Origin: Hyphomicrobium_A sp963782555 | GTDB taxonomy: Bacteria > Pseudomonadota > Alphaproteobacteria > Rhizobiales > Hyphomicrobiaceae | Direction: 5' to 3' | NCBI GenBank assembly: GCA_963782555.1 | Contig: CAWAKB010000005.1 | Coordinates: 62,001 to 126,000, forward strand | Length of the DNA: 64,000 bases | In this document: positions 1 to 8,444 of the stretch, one piece after another | Layout: every line of letters begins with the position of its first letter | Numbering within the stretch: position 1 is the stretch's first letter | Made by a program: the position numbers and the translations under genes | The notes under the pieces: model-generated | The model's database searches: none | Seen by the model: only the letters and a program-made list of their open reading frames with translations | Told to the model about the DNA's origin: nothing

Positions 1-1
1 C

Positions 2-331
2 GCGTTCCTGACGTTCTATTCGCTCCTCGTCGTGGTCTTCGCCTCGATCTACTGCATCCTCTCGCAATACTCGCCAGAGCTCCACTTCCGCGTCGGCAAC
101 GTCGGGCGCACCATCACCTACTCGGAGGCGATCCACCTCTCGATCGCCACCATCAGCACGGTCGGCTACGGCGACATCGTGCCGTCGAGCAACGCCGCCC
201 GCGTGCTGACCTCGATCGAGGTGATCTGCGGGGTGCTGCTGCTGCTGTTCGGGGTGTCGGAGCTCCTGGAGTACACGCGTGAGCACCGCCGTGAGCATCC
301 CCACGAGCGCGGGGCGCGCGACCGCGGCTAA
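2..331 (+). CDS. Ion channel, potassium-selective type (5'-truncated)
   Basis: The reading frame is open from the first bases of the window, so the N-terminus is missing. What remains has a hydrophobic helix, a pore loop containing STVGYGDIVPSS (the K+ selectivity filter TVGYGD) and a second helix rich in Leu and Val, which is the two-helix pore module of Ion_trans_2 channels. The C-terminus after the last helix is short, basic and ends in a His/Arg/Glu-rich tail with no RCK domain. Conduction of K+ across the inner membrane is inferred from the filter. The missing N-terminal part could hold further transmembrane or sensor segments. Confidence 0.85.
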   Translation, partial: AFLTFYSLLVVVFASIYCILSQYSPELHFRVGNVGRTITYSEAIHLSIATISTVGYGDIVPSSNAARVLTSIEVICGVLLLLFGVSELLEYTREHRREHPHERGARDRG

Positions 332-448
332 GGTTTCGCAAGCAAAGCGGGCGATATTGCCAAGCCCCGGCAACGGTGTCAGACCTCCGGCACCGTATCA
401 GGTGGCAATCGTCCGGCAATGGCGCACGGCAAACCCTCCAGAGAGCAT

Positions 449-1357
449 ATGCAAGGCATCGGGCATCGAGGGTCCGACGTCCGTCTTGAGCTGCTCGAGA
501 GCGCCGGCTTTCCCGACTACGCGCTGATAGACTCAGGTGATGGGCGCAAGCTCGAGCGCTTCGGCAAGATCGTCGTCGACCGTCCCGAGCCGCAGGCCTT
601 GTGGCGCCCGCGGCTCGACAAGCGCGGCTGGGACAAGGCGCATGCGGTGTTCTCCGGCTCGGAAGAGGAGGATAAGGGGCGCTGGCGCGTCGACAGGCCG
701 GTGCCCGAGAGCTGGCCGGTCAAGGTGCGCGACGTGACGATGCTGTGCCGCCTGTCGAGCTTCCGGCACATGGGGCTGTTTCCCGAGCAGCTGCCGCACT
801 GGGAGTGGATGCTCGCGCGCTTGGCCGAGATCCGCGACGAGCCTCCGCGCGTGCTCAATCTCTTCGCCTATACCGGCGCGGCGTCGCTGCTGGCGGCGGC
901 GGCCGGCGCGCAGGTGACCCACGTCGATGCCTCCAAGAAGGCGATCGCGTGGGGCAAGGAGAACCAAGCCGCCTCCACGCTCGGCACCGCGCCGATCCGC
1001 TGGATCCTCGATGACGCGCAGAAGTTCGCCGCGCGCGAGGTGAGGCGCGGCAAGACCTATCACCTGATCCTGGTCGACCCGCCCAAGTACGGTCGCGGGC
1101 CCGACGGCGAGGTGTGGGATCTCTTTGAGCACCTGCCCGGGCTCTTGCGCTCGTGCGCGGCGCTGCTCGATCCGTCGCGCGCCGCGCTGGTGCTGACGAT
1201 CTACGCCATCCGCGCCTCCGCGCTCGCCTTCGACCAGCTCGCCCGCGAGGTGCTGGAGAAGCGCGGCGGCAGCTTTGCCTCCGGCGAGCTTGCCATCCGC
1301 GAGGCGGACGGGGGGCGCCTCATGCCGGCCTCGCTTTTCACCCGGTGGGTGTCATGA
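449..1357 (+). CDS. Class I SAM-dependent methyltransferase, RlmI-like (rRNA cytosine-C5 type)
   Basis: This is a Rossmann-fold methyltransferase. Motif I is VLNLFAYTGAASLLAAAAGA, followed by an acidic post-I strand (HVDASKKA), then DDAQKF and the catalytic-region motif LILVDPPKYGRG. This set is typical of the RlmI/RlmK family that methylates 23S rRNA, although the PUA domain of classic RlmI is absent and the protein is only about 300 residues. I chose ATG 449 because a purine-rich AGAGAG lies just upstream. An in-frame ATG at 419 would add ten residues. It is the first of three consecutive methyltransferase genes on this strand. The exact substrate is not shown by the sequence. Confidence 0.82.
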   Translation: MQGIGHRGSDVRLELLESAGFPDYALIDSGDGRKLERFGKIVVDRPEPQALWRPRLDKRGWDKAHAVFSGSEEEDKGRWRVDRPVPESWPVKVRDVTMLCRLSSFRHMGLFPEQLPHWEWMLARLAEIRDEPPRVLNLFAYTGAASLLAAAAGAQVTHVDASKKAIAWGKENQAASTLGTAPIRWILDDAQKFAAREVRRGKTYHLILVDPPKYGRGPDGEVWDLFEHLPGLLRSCAALLDPSRAALVLTIYAIRASALAFDQLAREVLEKRGGSFASGELAIREADGGRLMPASLFTRWVS

Positions 1358-1417
1358 CGGTTGAGGGTGGTGCAATGGATAGATCGGGACTCTCAGCAGG
1401 CACCGCTTCTGCCAACC

Positions 1418-1587
1418 GTCTTCCCGCTGAAGAGCGGGACCCACGCCAGCTTCAACAATCTCTCTTGGCAGCGACTGCGAGCAACCGCGCCACAGTACGC
1501 TACAAGAACTGTGTTTCGCTGGTCCAAATCACGTCTGCGTCGCGAGGGTGGAGACTTGCGTGGGTCCCGGCCTGCGCCGGGATGACG
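1418..1587. repeat. Inverted pair of REP-like palindromes
   Basis: The gap between two methyltransferase genes holds two copies, in opposite orientation, of a short palindromic unit. The right copy (about 1558-1587) contains TCCCGGCCTGCGCCGGGA, a perfect 7-bp stem with a CTGC loop, flanked by GTGGG and TGACG. The left copy (about 1418-1450) has the same outer bases (CGTC-TTCCCG and CGGGACCCACGC) but a different centre (CTGAAGAG). The two copies bracket about 110 bp. This is the layout of a bacterial interspersed mosaic element or a small non-autonomous repeat. No transposase is nearby. Confidence 0.6.
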
Positions 1588-1625
1588 TTTGGAGGAGGCG
1601 AGCGGCGGCACGCAGGCGGCGGGGG

Positions 1626-2447
1626 ATGCGCATGACGCTGGCGTCGAAGGCGATCACCAGCTTGCAGAACGAGCGCGTCAAGGCGATCCGCGCGCTCGAG
1701 ATGCGCAAAGCACGCAAACAGACGGGGCTGTTCGTCGCCGAGGGCGCCTCGATCCTGATCACCGCGCGCGATCGCGGCTTCAAACCGGAGACGCTTGTCT
1801 ACAAGGCGGGCTCGGACACGGGCAGCGTGGCGCGCGGGCTCGTCGACTGGGCCTTGAGCGCGGGCGCGGAGTGCCTGGAGGTCTCCGAGGCCGTGCTCGG
1901 CAAGCTCGCCTCGAAGGACAATCCGCAGAGCATGCTCGCCGTGTTCCGCCAGCGCTGGGTGGCGCTGCCTGACGCCAAGAGGGCGCCGCGCGCCGACGTC
2001 TGGGTTGCGCTGGAGGAGGTGCGCGATCCCGGCAACCTCGGCACCATCATCCGTACGGCCGATGCGGTCGGGGCGGCGGGCGTCATCCTCATCGGCGCCG
2101 CCTGCGATCCCTATTCGCGCGAGTGCGTGCGTGCGACCATGGGCTCGGTGTTCGCGGTGCCGCTCGTCAAGGTATCGCGCGAGGCATTCCTCGACTGGCG
2201 CAAGGGCTGGAGCGGCGACGTGGTGGGCACGCATCTCGACGCGCGCGAGGATTTTCGCAAGGCCGCCTACAAGGCGCCGGTGCTGCTGGTGATGGGCAGC
2301 GAAGGGCCGGGGCTGTCGGAGGCGGTGGCTGCCGCATGCACGAAGGCCGTGAAGATCCCCATGGCGGGCGGGCTCGACTCGCTCAATCTGGCGGTGGCGA
2401 CGGCGCTGGTGCTCTACCAGATCCGCGGCCCCCATCTGACGCTGTGA
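1626..2447 (+). CDS. TrmH/SpoU-family RNA 2'-O-methyltransferase
   Basis: The three SpoU motifs are all visible: EVRDPGNLGTIIRTADAVGA (motif 1, with the Asn and Arg), VMGSEGPGLSEAV (motif 2) and KIPMAGGLDSLNLAVATALV (motif 3). An N-terminal segment (ASKAITSLQNERVKAIRALE) matches the substrate-binding region of this family. It should transfer a methyl group from SAM to a ribose 2'-OH of tRNA or rRNA. Position 1626 is the first ATG after the repeat element, and the open frame further upstream lies inside that repeat. A second ATG follows at 1632. The stop is 3 bp before the next gene, so the two are probably co-transcribed. Confidence 0.85.
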   Translation: MRMTLASKAITSLQNERVKAIRALEMRKARKQTGLFVAEGASILITARDRGFKPETLVYKAGSDTGSVARGLVDWALSAGAECLEVSEAVLGKLASKDNPQSMLAVFRQRWVALPDAKRAPRADVWVALEEVRDPGNLGTIIRTADAVGAAGVILIGAACDPYSRECVRATMGSVFAVPLVKVSREAFLDWRKGWSGDVVGTHLDAREDFRKAAYKAPVLLVMGSEGPGLSEAVAAACTKAVKIPMAGGLDSLNLAVATALVLYQIRGPHLTL

Positions 2448-2450
2448 TCC

Positions 2451-3383
2451 ATGCGCATTGAATATCACCGCACCCTGATCGCCGACGCCAAGCGCAACGA
2501 CGCCTTCAAGCGCGCGCTCCAAGCCGTCATCAAAAAGGGCGAGACCACGGTCGCCGACATCGGCGCCGGGACCGGGCTGCTCGCGCTGATGGCGGCAAAG
2601 CTCGGCGCGCGCGAGGTGTTCCTCTACGAGGCAGCCGAGGTGGCGGGCGTGGCGGCCAAGGTCCTCAAGGCCAACCGCGCGCGCAACTGTCATCTTATCC
2701 CCTGCCACTCGACCGAGATGCAGGACCCGCCCCAGGTCGACGTCGTCGTCTCCGAGACGCTTGGCAACTATCCCTTCGAGGAGCACGTCATCGAGACGCT
2801 GGCCGACGCGCGCCGCCGCTTCCTGAAGCCCGGCGGTATCGTGATCCCGCGCGGGCTCACGCAATTCGTGGCTCCCGTCGTCAGCGACCGCATCCATCGC
2901 GAGATGAGCGCCTGGGATGATTGCGGCTTCGACCTCTCTGTCGCCAAGACGATGAGCCTCAACAACATCTACGTGCGCTCGCTGGCGCCGAAAGACCTCT
3001 TGAACGGCGGCGAGAGTGCCGTCGCCTGGGACACGATCGACTTTGGTGTAACGAACCGCTCGAGCCGCAAGGGCGAGGCGCACTGGCGGATGACGGCGCC
3101 GGCCGGCATCTACGGTTTTGCCACGTGGTGGCGCGCGGAGCTGGTGCCGGGCATCACGTTGTCGACCGCGCCGGGGTCGCCGCGCACGCATTGGGAGCAG
3201 CTCTACTTTCCGCTGCTCGAGCCGCTTCAAGCCAAGGCCGGCGAGACGGTGACGGTGGAGCTACGCTCGCGCACGTCAATGGATGCGGGCACGCACGTGG
3301 CCTGGACGGCGACGCAGTCCGATGCCAAAGGGCGCCAGCTGGCGCGTCAGGCGCTCAACCTCGACAAGGGATTCTTGCCGTGA
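2451..3383 (+). CDS. Protein arginine methyltransferase-like SAM-dependent methyltransferase
   Basis: The 310-residue protein has a SAM-binding motif I (VADIGAGTGLLALMAAKLGA) and an acidic post-I strand (VFLYEA). Its SETLGNYPFEEHVIETL segment resembles the double-E substrate loop of PRMTs. A C-terminal beta-rich half contains THWEQLYFPL, which matches the THW loop that completes the PRMT active site. This order (Rossmann fold, double-E loop, beta barrel, THW loop) is that of PRMT enzymes rather than ribosomal-protein L11 methyltransferases. Protein-arginine methylation is inferred; a small-molecule substrate is possible. It follows the TrmH-like gene by 3 bp. Confidence 0.72.
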   Translation: MRIEYHRTLIADAKRNDAFKRALQAVIKKGETTVADIGAGTGLLALMAAKLGAREVFLYEAAEVAGVAAKVLKANRARNCHLIPCHSTEMQDPPQVDVVVSETLGNYPFEEHVIETLADARRRFLKPGGIVIPRGLTQFVAPVVSDRIHREMSAWDDCGFDLSVAKTMSLNNIYVRSLAPKDLLNGGESAVAWDTIDFGVTNRSSRKGEAHWRMTAPAGIYGFATWWRAELVPGITLSTAPGSPRTHWEQLYFPLLEPLQAKAGETVTVELRSRTSMDAGTHVAWTATQSDAKGRQLARQALNLDKGFLP

Positions 3384-3444
3384 GCTGCATCCACAGCGCC
3401 CGGCCACCGAGTGTGTCCAGCGCAAGCGCTGACGATCGTATCCG

Positions 3445-4128
3445 CTAGTGCTGCAGCGCCTGCAATGTCGCAGAGATGATCGTGGCGCCGATGACGAGCG
3501 TCGCGAACCAGGCGACGACGGTGCGTAGCCGCGCGCGCCGGCGCTCGCGGCGCGCCTTCTGCAGCCATGCGGCGGAGGGGGGCGCTGGTACGCAGTCGTC
3601 GCCGAACTCCTCCATGAGCTGATCGATATGCGTCCCGTTGGCCTTTGCCGCGGGCGCCTGTCCCAACGGTTCGTGCCCGACGGGTGCGTGTGCCAAAGAG
3701 TCATGGCCTAAGGGGGCCACGCGAGGACCCATCGGGTCCAGCGGGCCGAGCCGCGGAAGGGGCGGCGGCGGCGACGATGGCGCCGGGCCGTGCAGTCCGC
3801 CCGGCAGCTCGGCGTAGGCGTCCTCGATACGGGCGAGACGCCTCATCAGAGGGCGGCTCCGCTTGGCGCGGGTGATCTCCTCGACGAGGTAGCGCTCGAG
3901 CTCGGGGTCGTTGTCCTCGCTCTGCGTGGCCGGGTTCGCGTCCATGGGGATGAAGTTCCACACAGGTTCGGTTGCGGGCGTGACCACTTTGTCTGGCGCG
4001 GGCACGGATGCACGCTGAAGCAAATCGCGACTGATGGAATCCAGATCCAAAGCCTCGAGCCCGCTGGCGGGCGCGAAGGACGCAGATGTCGCACTCATAA
4101 AAGCATCACCAGAAATGGGGGGAAACAT
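3445..4128 (-). CDS. Hypothetical protein with proline-rich linker and C-terminal membrane anchor
   Basis: About 227 residues: an acidic N-terminal half, a Pro/Gly/His-rich linker around residues 115-160, a basic stretch (KARRERRRARLRT) and one C-terminal hydrophobic helix (VVAWFATLVIGATIISATL). The topology suggests a tail-anchored inner-membrane protein with a cytoplasmic body. ATG 4128 has AGAGGTG about 12 bases upstream; a GTG two codons earlier or the ATG at 4098 are alternatives. It converges on the PRMT-like gene, 61 bp apart. I recognise no domain. Confidence 0.6.
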   Translation of the reverse strand: MFPPISGDAFMSATSASFAPASGLEALDLDSISRDLLQRASVPAPDKVVTPATEPVWNFIPMDANPATQSEDNDPELERYLVEEITRAKRSRPLMRRLARIEDAYAELPGGLHGPAPSSPPPPLPRLGPLDPMGPRVAPLGHDSLAHAPVGHEPLGQAPAAKANGTHIDQLMEEFGDDCVPAPPSAAWLQKARRERRRARLRTVVAWFATLVIGATIISATLQALQH

Positions 4129-4329
4129 ACGCACGACGCACCTCTTGGGGCACTTCTGGGCAGGACCGGCCAACCGCCGGCGAAATGTGCAGGGACGCGC
4201 TCAGTCTCGTCGAAAAGGCGCCAACGGTCTGGCGACCGAAGCACCTGACCCTTACAAAAGCCCACGGTGATGGCCACAGCGTGGCAATGGATGTAGATGT
4301 TTGGAGACTAAGTAGGGGGAGATGGCGCC

Positions 4330-4911
4330 ATGCTGGTATTGGTGATCGGGCTTGTGGTGTTCTTCGCGATCCATCTGGTGCCGGCGGGCGGGGAGCTGCG
4401 CAACGGTCTCGTCGCGCGCTTCGGCGAGACCGGATACAAGGCGATCTTCTCCATCGTGTCGCTGATCGGCTTGGTGCTGATCGTGCTGGGCTTCGCCAAG
4501 CTCCAGATGCATCCGGGTAAAAACCCGCAGCTATGGGTGCCGCCGCTGTGGAGCCGGCATCTGGCCATCGCGCTGATGCTGCCTTCTATGATCGCGCTGG
4601 TGGCGGCCTATGTGCCCTCGCGCATCCACACCATGCTGAAGCACCCGATGCTGGTCGCCATCAAGATCTGGGCGCTGGCGCACCTGCTCGCCAACGGCGA
4701 TCTCGCAGCCCTTATCCTCTTCGGCAGCTTTCTCGCATTCGCCGTCTACGACCGCATCTCGGTGAAGCGGCGGGCAGTGCTGGGGCCGCTCGGCGACAAG
4801 ACAGGGGGGCCGATCAACGACGTCATCGTATTGGTGCTGGGGACGGCGCTCTACCTCGTCATTCTGTTGTGGGCGCACAAGCTCCTGATCGGGGTGTCGC
4901 CGCTGGGATGA
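4330..4911 (+). CDS. NnrU family membrane protein
   Basis: The 193-residue protein opens with LVVFFAIHLVPAGGELRNGL, the hallmark start of the NnrU family, and has about six hydrophobic helices. NnrU was first described near denitrification genes and is related in topology to NADPH-dependent quinone or heme-binding membrane proteins; its biochemical role is not settled. Its stop overlaps the start of the following MOSC gene in an ATGA, which indicates translational coupling. No denitrification genes are in the window. Confidence 0.85.
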   Translation: MLVLVIGLVVFFAIHLVPAGGELRNGLVARFGETGYKAIFSIVSLIGLVLIVLGFAKLQMHPGKNPQLWVPPLWSRHLAIALMLPSMIALVAAYVPSRIHTMLKHPMLVAIKIWALAHLLANGDLAALILFGSFLAFAVYDRISVKRRAVLGPLGDKTGGPINDVIVLVLGTALYLVILLWAHKLLIGVSPLG

Positions 4912-5411
4912 GCGCTGGGCCAGCCGGACGGTTGATCGGCATTGCCGTCCGGGCGGCATACCGCGCGCCCATGCAGACGCTCGATCGCGCTCGCATCGTC
5001 GTCGACGGCGGTGTCGAGGGCGACTACAAGGGAGCCAAGCATCCCCGCCGCGGCGTCACCGTGCTCGCACGCGAAGCGTGGGAGGCGGCGCTCGCCGATC
5101 TCGGCGCCGACGCGAGCGCTGCCGGGCTCTCCTGGACGGCGCGCCGGGCAAACCTGCTGGTGGAGGGCGTGGCGCTGCCGAAAGCGCTCGGCGGGATCGT
5201 GCGCGTCGGCCCGGTCGTGATCGAGGTGACGTACCCGACGACGCCATGCAAGCGCATGGACGAGGCGCGCGTCGGCCTCCTGCTTGCGCTTTATCCGGAC
5301 TGGCGCGGCGGCATTACGTGCCGCGTCGTCGAGGGCGGCGCGGTCGCGCTCGGCGATGAGGTGGAGGTTCTCTTCGCACCGCCCGAGCGAAAGATCAGAT
5401 TGCCGGGCTGA
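4908..5411 (+). CDS. MOSC domain-containing protein
   Basis: The 167-residue protein is a single MOSC domain. It carries GGVEGDYKGAKHPRRGVTV near the N-terminus and the family's cysteine in YPTTPCKRMDE. MOSC domains bind molybdenum cofactor or transfer sulfur to it (molybdenum cofactor sulfurase C-terminus, YiiM, mARC). The start ATG overlaps the NnrU stop by four bases, so the two proteins are made from one message. The pairing with NnrU suggests a shared redox or cofactor role, which is inference. Confidence 0.82.
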   Translation: MSAGPAGRLIGIAVRAAYRAPMQTLDRARIVVDGGVEGDYKGAKHPRRGVTVLAREAWEAALADLGADASAAGLSWTARRANLLVEGVALPKALGGIVRVGPVVIEVTYPTTPCKRMDEARVGLLLALYPDWRGGITCRVVEGGAVALGDEVEVLFAPPERKIRLPG

Positions 5412-5431
5412 GGCGGAAGCGGCGAGGCCCT

Positions 5432-7147
5432 CTATTCGTATTGATACTCGCGGTTTTCCTCATGCCGGCGCGCGCGCCACGGCTCGACGACGAACTCGGT
5501 GCGGTTGCTCGTCTCGCGGCTCAGACCGTAGTCGGAGATGATCAAGGACGAGCCGGGCTTCATCAGCTCGGCGAGCTGCTCCTTCGTGTCCTTGGGGATC
5601 TCGATCCGCTGAAGCGCGCTCTCCGGGTCGGCATCCCCGCCGGCCGGTTCCACATAGACTTCATCCTCGTGCCGGTGCCGCCGGCGGCGCAGCGGATTTG
5701 AGCGGACCGCTGGTGCGCCGAGTGTAACCGCGGTCCACCGCATCGCCGTCCCGCCGTCCTTGAATGCGGTCGCGGTGAGCACGTGCGTGCCGAGCGGCTT
5801 GTCGGGCTCGGCAATGGTCACGGGCACATCGATGACCTGCGCGAAGCCGAGCTTGGCGATGAGCCGCCCGGTGGTGCGGCTGATGAAGATGGAGACGGGA
5901 TTGTCCTTGCGCGCCTCGATCAGCTCGGCAGCAGCCAGCGCCGCCTTGGCGTCGGCAAGCGTCTTCTCGGCCGTCTTTGCATCCTCGCGCGCGGTGCGGC
6001 GCACCTTCTCGGCCGCTTTGGCGGCGGCAATAGCCTTGCCGATCTTGCGTTTCTGCTTGGCGGCGAGCGCCTTTGCCGCGTGGGCGGCGTCGGCCGCGTC
6101 GAGGACTTTGCCCTCCTCGGCGAGCTCCTCGACCGACTGTTTCTCCAGCTCGGTCGGGTCGAGCTTTTTGACGTCGATCTTCGACATCTTGCGGGTGAGA
6201 TCCTCAAACCCGCTTGCCGCCCTGTCGGCGTCCCGCGCCGCCTTGTGCGCGGCGCGCTCGTAACGGTCGGCCTCTTTGCGGGCCTTGCGGATGTTGTCCT
6301 GGGCCTGGCGCGCGAGGTCGGTCGTGACCTTGATGTAGTCAATTGCAGAGGCTTTGCCGTTTTCTGCCACCGCGACCGCGGCGGCGAGCTCTTGCCTCTG
6401 GGCGGCGCGCTGGGCGGCAGCCATGGCACGCGTGCGCTGCTTGGGGGCGATCTCGGCCGCTGCCGGCATGACGCCGATCACCTTGGAAAAGCCCGTCTTG
6501 GTCTCATCCTCGTTGCCGGGCGGCAGCGGCGCGATGAGGTGTGCGCTCTGGAACTCGGAGGGCGTCAGATCATCGTTGGTGACAATGACGCGGGCTCCGA
6601 TGTCGGTGATGCCGAACAGCTTGCGGGCGAAGCTGTAGGGCAGGCGGATGCAACCATGCGAGGCCGCATAGCCCGGCAGGGCTCCGGCGTGCAGGGCGAC
6701 GCCCGAGTTCGTGATGCGCTCCATGTAGGGCATGGGCGCGCCGCCATAGAGGTTGGAGTAGTGGTAGCGGTTCTTCTCGAGCAGGCTGAAGATGCCGGTC
6801 GGCGTCTCACGTCCGCGCATGCCGCTGGAGATGGGTGCGGTCGCGATCTTGTTGACGCCGTCGTAGACGGTGACGGTCTGCTTGCCGAGCGAAACCACGA
6901 GCAGCAGCGGCCCATTGGGCTTAGGGAGCGTGGAGGTAGGATCCTTCTCCGCGGGCTCGACATACTGAGGCGCGGCGCGTCGCTGACGTCGGGGCTGCGC
7001 TTGCCATGGCGCCGGTCCTTGCCACCCGCCCCAGGGGAACATCTGCGCCTCGGCTCCGTCGACGGCGCCGGCAAGCAGCAGCGCCATGGCCGCGAGGGCC
7101 GGAGCAACCAGGTTTCTGCCGGCAGAATCCGGCCGCGTTTTCCTCAT
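5432..7147 (-). CDS. L,D-transpeptidase (YkuD) with long coiled-coil and extra C-terminal module
   Basis: A signal peptide (residues 1-34, ending GAVDGAEA) is followed by a YkuD domain at about residues 80-230. The catalytic motif ALHAGALPGY...SHGCIRLP gives His153, His164, Cys166 and Arg168. It should make 3-3 peptidoglycan cross-links or attach proteins to the wall in the periplasm. The protein is unusually long (571 residues). After the catalytic domain come about 170 residues of Ala/Lys/Glu/Arg-rich coiled coil, then a second beta-rich segment resembling a degenerate copy of the N-terminal part of the domain (PVSIFISRTTGRLIAKLGFA) without a catalytic Cys. The start at 7147 puts the signal peptide at the N-terminus. 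It is divergent from panB, with a 220-bp shared upstream region. Confidence 0.85.
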   Translation of the reverse strand: MRKTRPDSAGRNLVAPALAAMALLLAGAVDGAEAQMFPWGGWQGPAPWQAQPRRQRRAAPQYVEPAEKDPTSTLPKPNGPLLLVVSLGKQTVTVYDGVNKIATAPISSGMRGRETPTGIFSLLEKNRYHYSNLYGGAPMPYMERITNSGVALHAGALPGYAASHGCIRLPYSFARKLFGITDIGARVIVTNDDLTPSEFQSAHLIAPLPPGNEDETKTGFSKVIGVMPAAAEIAPKQRTRAMAAAQRAAQRQELAAAVAVAENGKASAIDYIKVTTDLARQAQDNIRKARKEADRYERAAHKAARDADRAASGFEDLTRKMSKIDVKKLDPTELEKQSVEELAEEGKVLDAADAAHAAKALAAKQKRKIGKAIAAAKAAEKVRRTAREDAKTAEKTLADAKAALAAAELIEARKDNPVSIFISRTTGRLIAKLGFAQVIDVPVTIAEPDKPLGTHVLTATAFKDGGTAMRWTAVTLGAPAVRSNPLRRRRHRHEDEVYVEPAGGDADPESALQRIEIPKDTKEQLAELMKPGSSLIISDYGLSRETSNRTEFVVEPWRARRHEENREYQYE

Positions 7148-7367
7148 GAACTGCAACGAAGCACCCGTCCGCTTTGAGACTGTCTCTGAAGGAACCACAT
7201 TATATGCTGGTTTTAACCCTAAATCTTCGTTAGCAGGGAGGGCCTTTAGCGGGCCCAATGTGGTCCTCGGCACAAGACGGTGCATAAGCACCTGAGACTG
7301 GCCATTTTTGGGCGCCCGTACAAGGGTCGCACAGACGCGCGCCCTCAAGAGCGAGTATGCTTGCACA

Positions 7368-8285
7368 ATGTCCCTTCACTCCGTGCAAAAGCGCCTGATG
7401 GCGCCCGACATCGCCGCCATGAAAGGGCACGGCCCTATCGTCGCCCTGACGGCCTATCACGCGCACACGGCGGCGATCGCCGACCGCTACTGCGACTTCC
7501 TGCTGGTGGGTGACAGCCTCGGCATGGTGATGCACGGCTACGAGACCACCGTGCCGGTGCCTTTGGAGCTCATGATCATGCACGGGCGCGCGGTTGTGCG
7601 CGGCGCCAAGCGGGCACTGGTCGTCGTTGACATGCCGTTCGGCTCCTATGAGGAGAGCCCGCCGGTAGCATTCCGCAACGCGGCGCGCATGATGAAGGAA
7701 ACCGATTGCGGGGCGGTGAAGATTGAGGGTGGCCGGCGCATGGCCGAAACCATCCGCTACCTGGTCGAGCGCGGCATCCCCGTGATGTCGCACATCGGAC
7801 TGACGCCGCAGTCCGTCAACGTCATCGGCGGCTTCAAGGCGCAAGGGCGCAGCCAGCAAGAGTGGGCGGCGATCGAGAAGGACGCCAGGCAAGTGGCGGA
7901 CGCGGGCGCCTTTGCAGTGGTGCTCGAGGCGCTGACCGAGCCGCTCGCGCGGCGTATTACCAAAGCGATCCCCATCCCCACCATCGGCATCGGGGCCTCG
8001 CAGTCGTGCGACGGCCAGATCCTGGTGATGGAGGACATGCTGGGCTTGAGCCCGCGTGTGCCACGCTTCGTCAAGAAGTTCGGCAAGGTTGGCGAGGCGA
8101 TCGAAGGGGCCATCCGCGCCTATGCCGAGGACGTGCGGACCCGCGCCTTTCCGACGCCGGAGCACACCTATGCCATGAAGAGCGTCCCCGTGAAGGGGGC
8201 CAAGGCCCGGGCACCCGAGCGCGTCGGCGCCGGCTCCGCCGCCCCTTCGTCTGCCGCCAGGCCACGAAAAAGCCGAAAAACTTGA
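7368..8285 (+). CDS. panB: 3-methyl-2-oxobutanoate hydroxymethyltransferase
   Basis: PanB adds a hydroxymethyl group from methylene-tetrahydrofolate to 2-oxoisovalerate, making ketopantoate for pantothenate and CoA. The typical TIM-barrel motifs are present: LTAYHAHTAAIAD, LVGDSLGMVMHGYETTVPV (metal-binding Asp), VVDMPFGSY, VKIEGG and FAVVLEALTEP (catalytic Glu). ATG 7368 was chosen because the frame upstream has no PanB homology. The protein is 305 residues, some 30-40 longer than usual, because of a basic Ala/Pro/Ser/Arg-rich tail of low complexity. No panC or other pantothenate gene is adjacent. Confidence 0.95.
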   Translation: MSLHSVQKRLMAPDIAAMKGHGPIVALTAYHAHTAAIADRYCDFLLVGDSLGMVMHGYETTVPVPLELMIMHGRAVVRGAKRALVVVDMPFGSYEESPPVAFRNAARMMKETDCGAVKIEGGRRMAETIRYLVERGIPVMSHIGLTPQSVNVIGGFKAQGRSQQEWAAIEKDARQVADAGAFAVVLEALTEPLARRITKAIPIPTIGIGASQSCDGQILVMEDMLGLSPRVPRFVKKFGKVGEAIEGAIRAYAEDVRTRAFPTPEHTYAMKSVPVKGAKARAPERVGAGSAAPSSAARPRKSRKT

Positions 8286-8444
8286 TCAGCAAGGCTTAAC
8301 GGCGCGGTTGTGGGCGGGACTGCTAAGGTCTTGATCGATCAATCGCTTGCACGCGGGATGCCGTCGGCTATTTATGCAGGCGTCCAGATGCCCCAAGACG
8401 GGCCTCTGATAAGAAAGGCGCCAAAATTCAGGGGCTGATACCGG

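Noticed and set aside
1500..3230. A 576-codon minus-strand open frame opposite the TrmH-like and PRMT-like genes
   Set aside because: Both opposite genes have complete catalytic motifs; the minus-strand frame is a codon-bias artefact.
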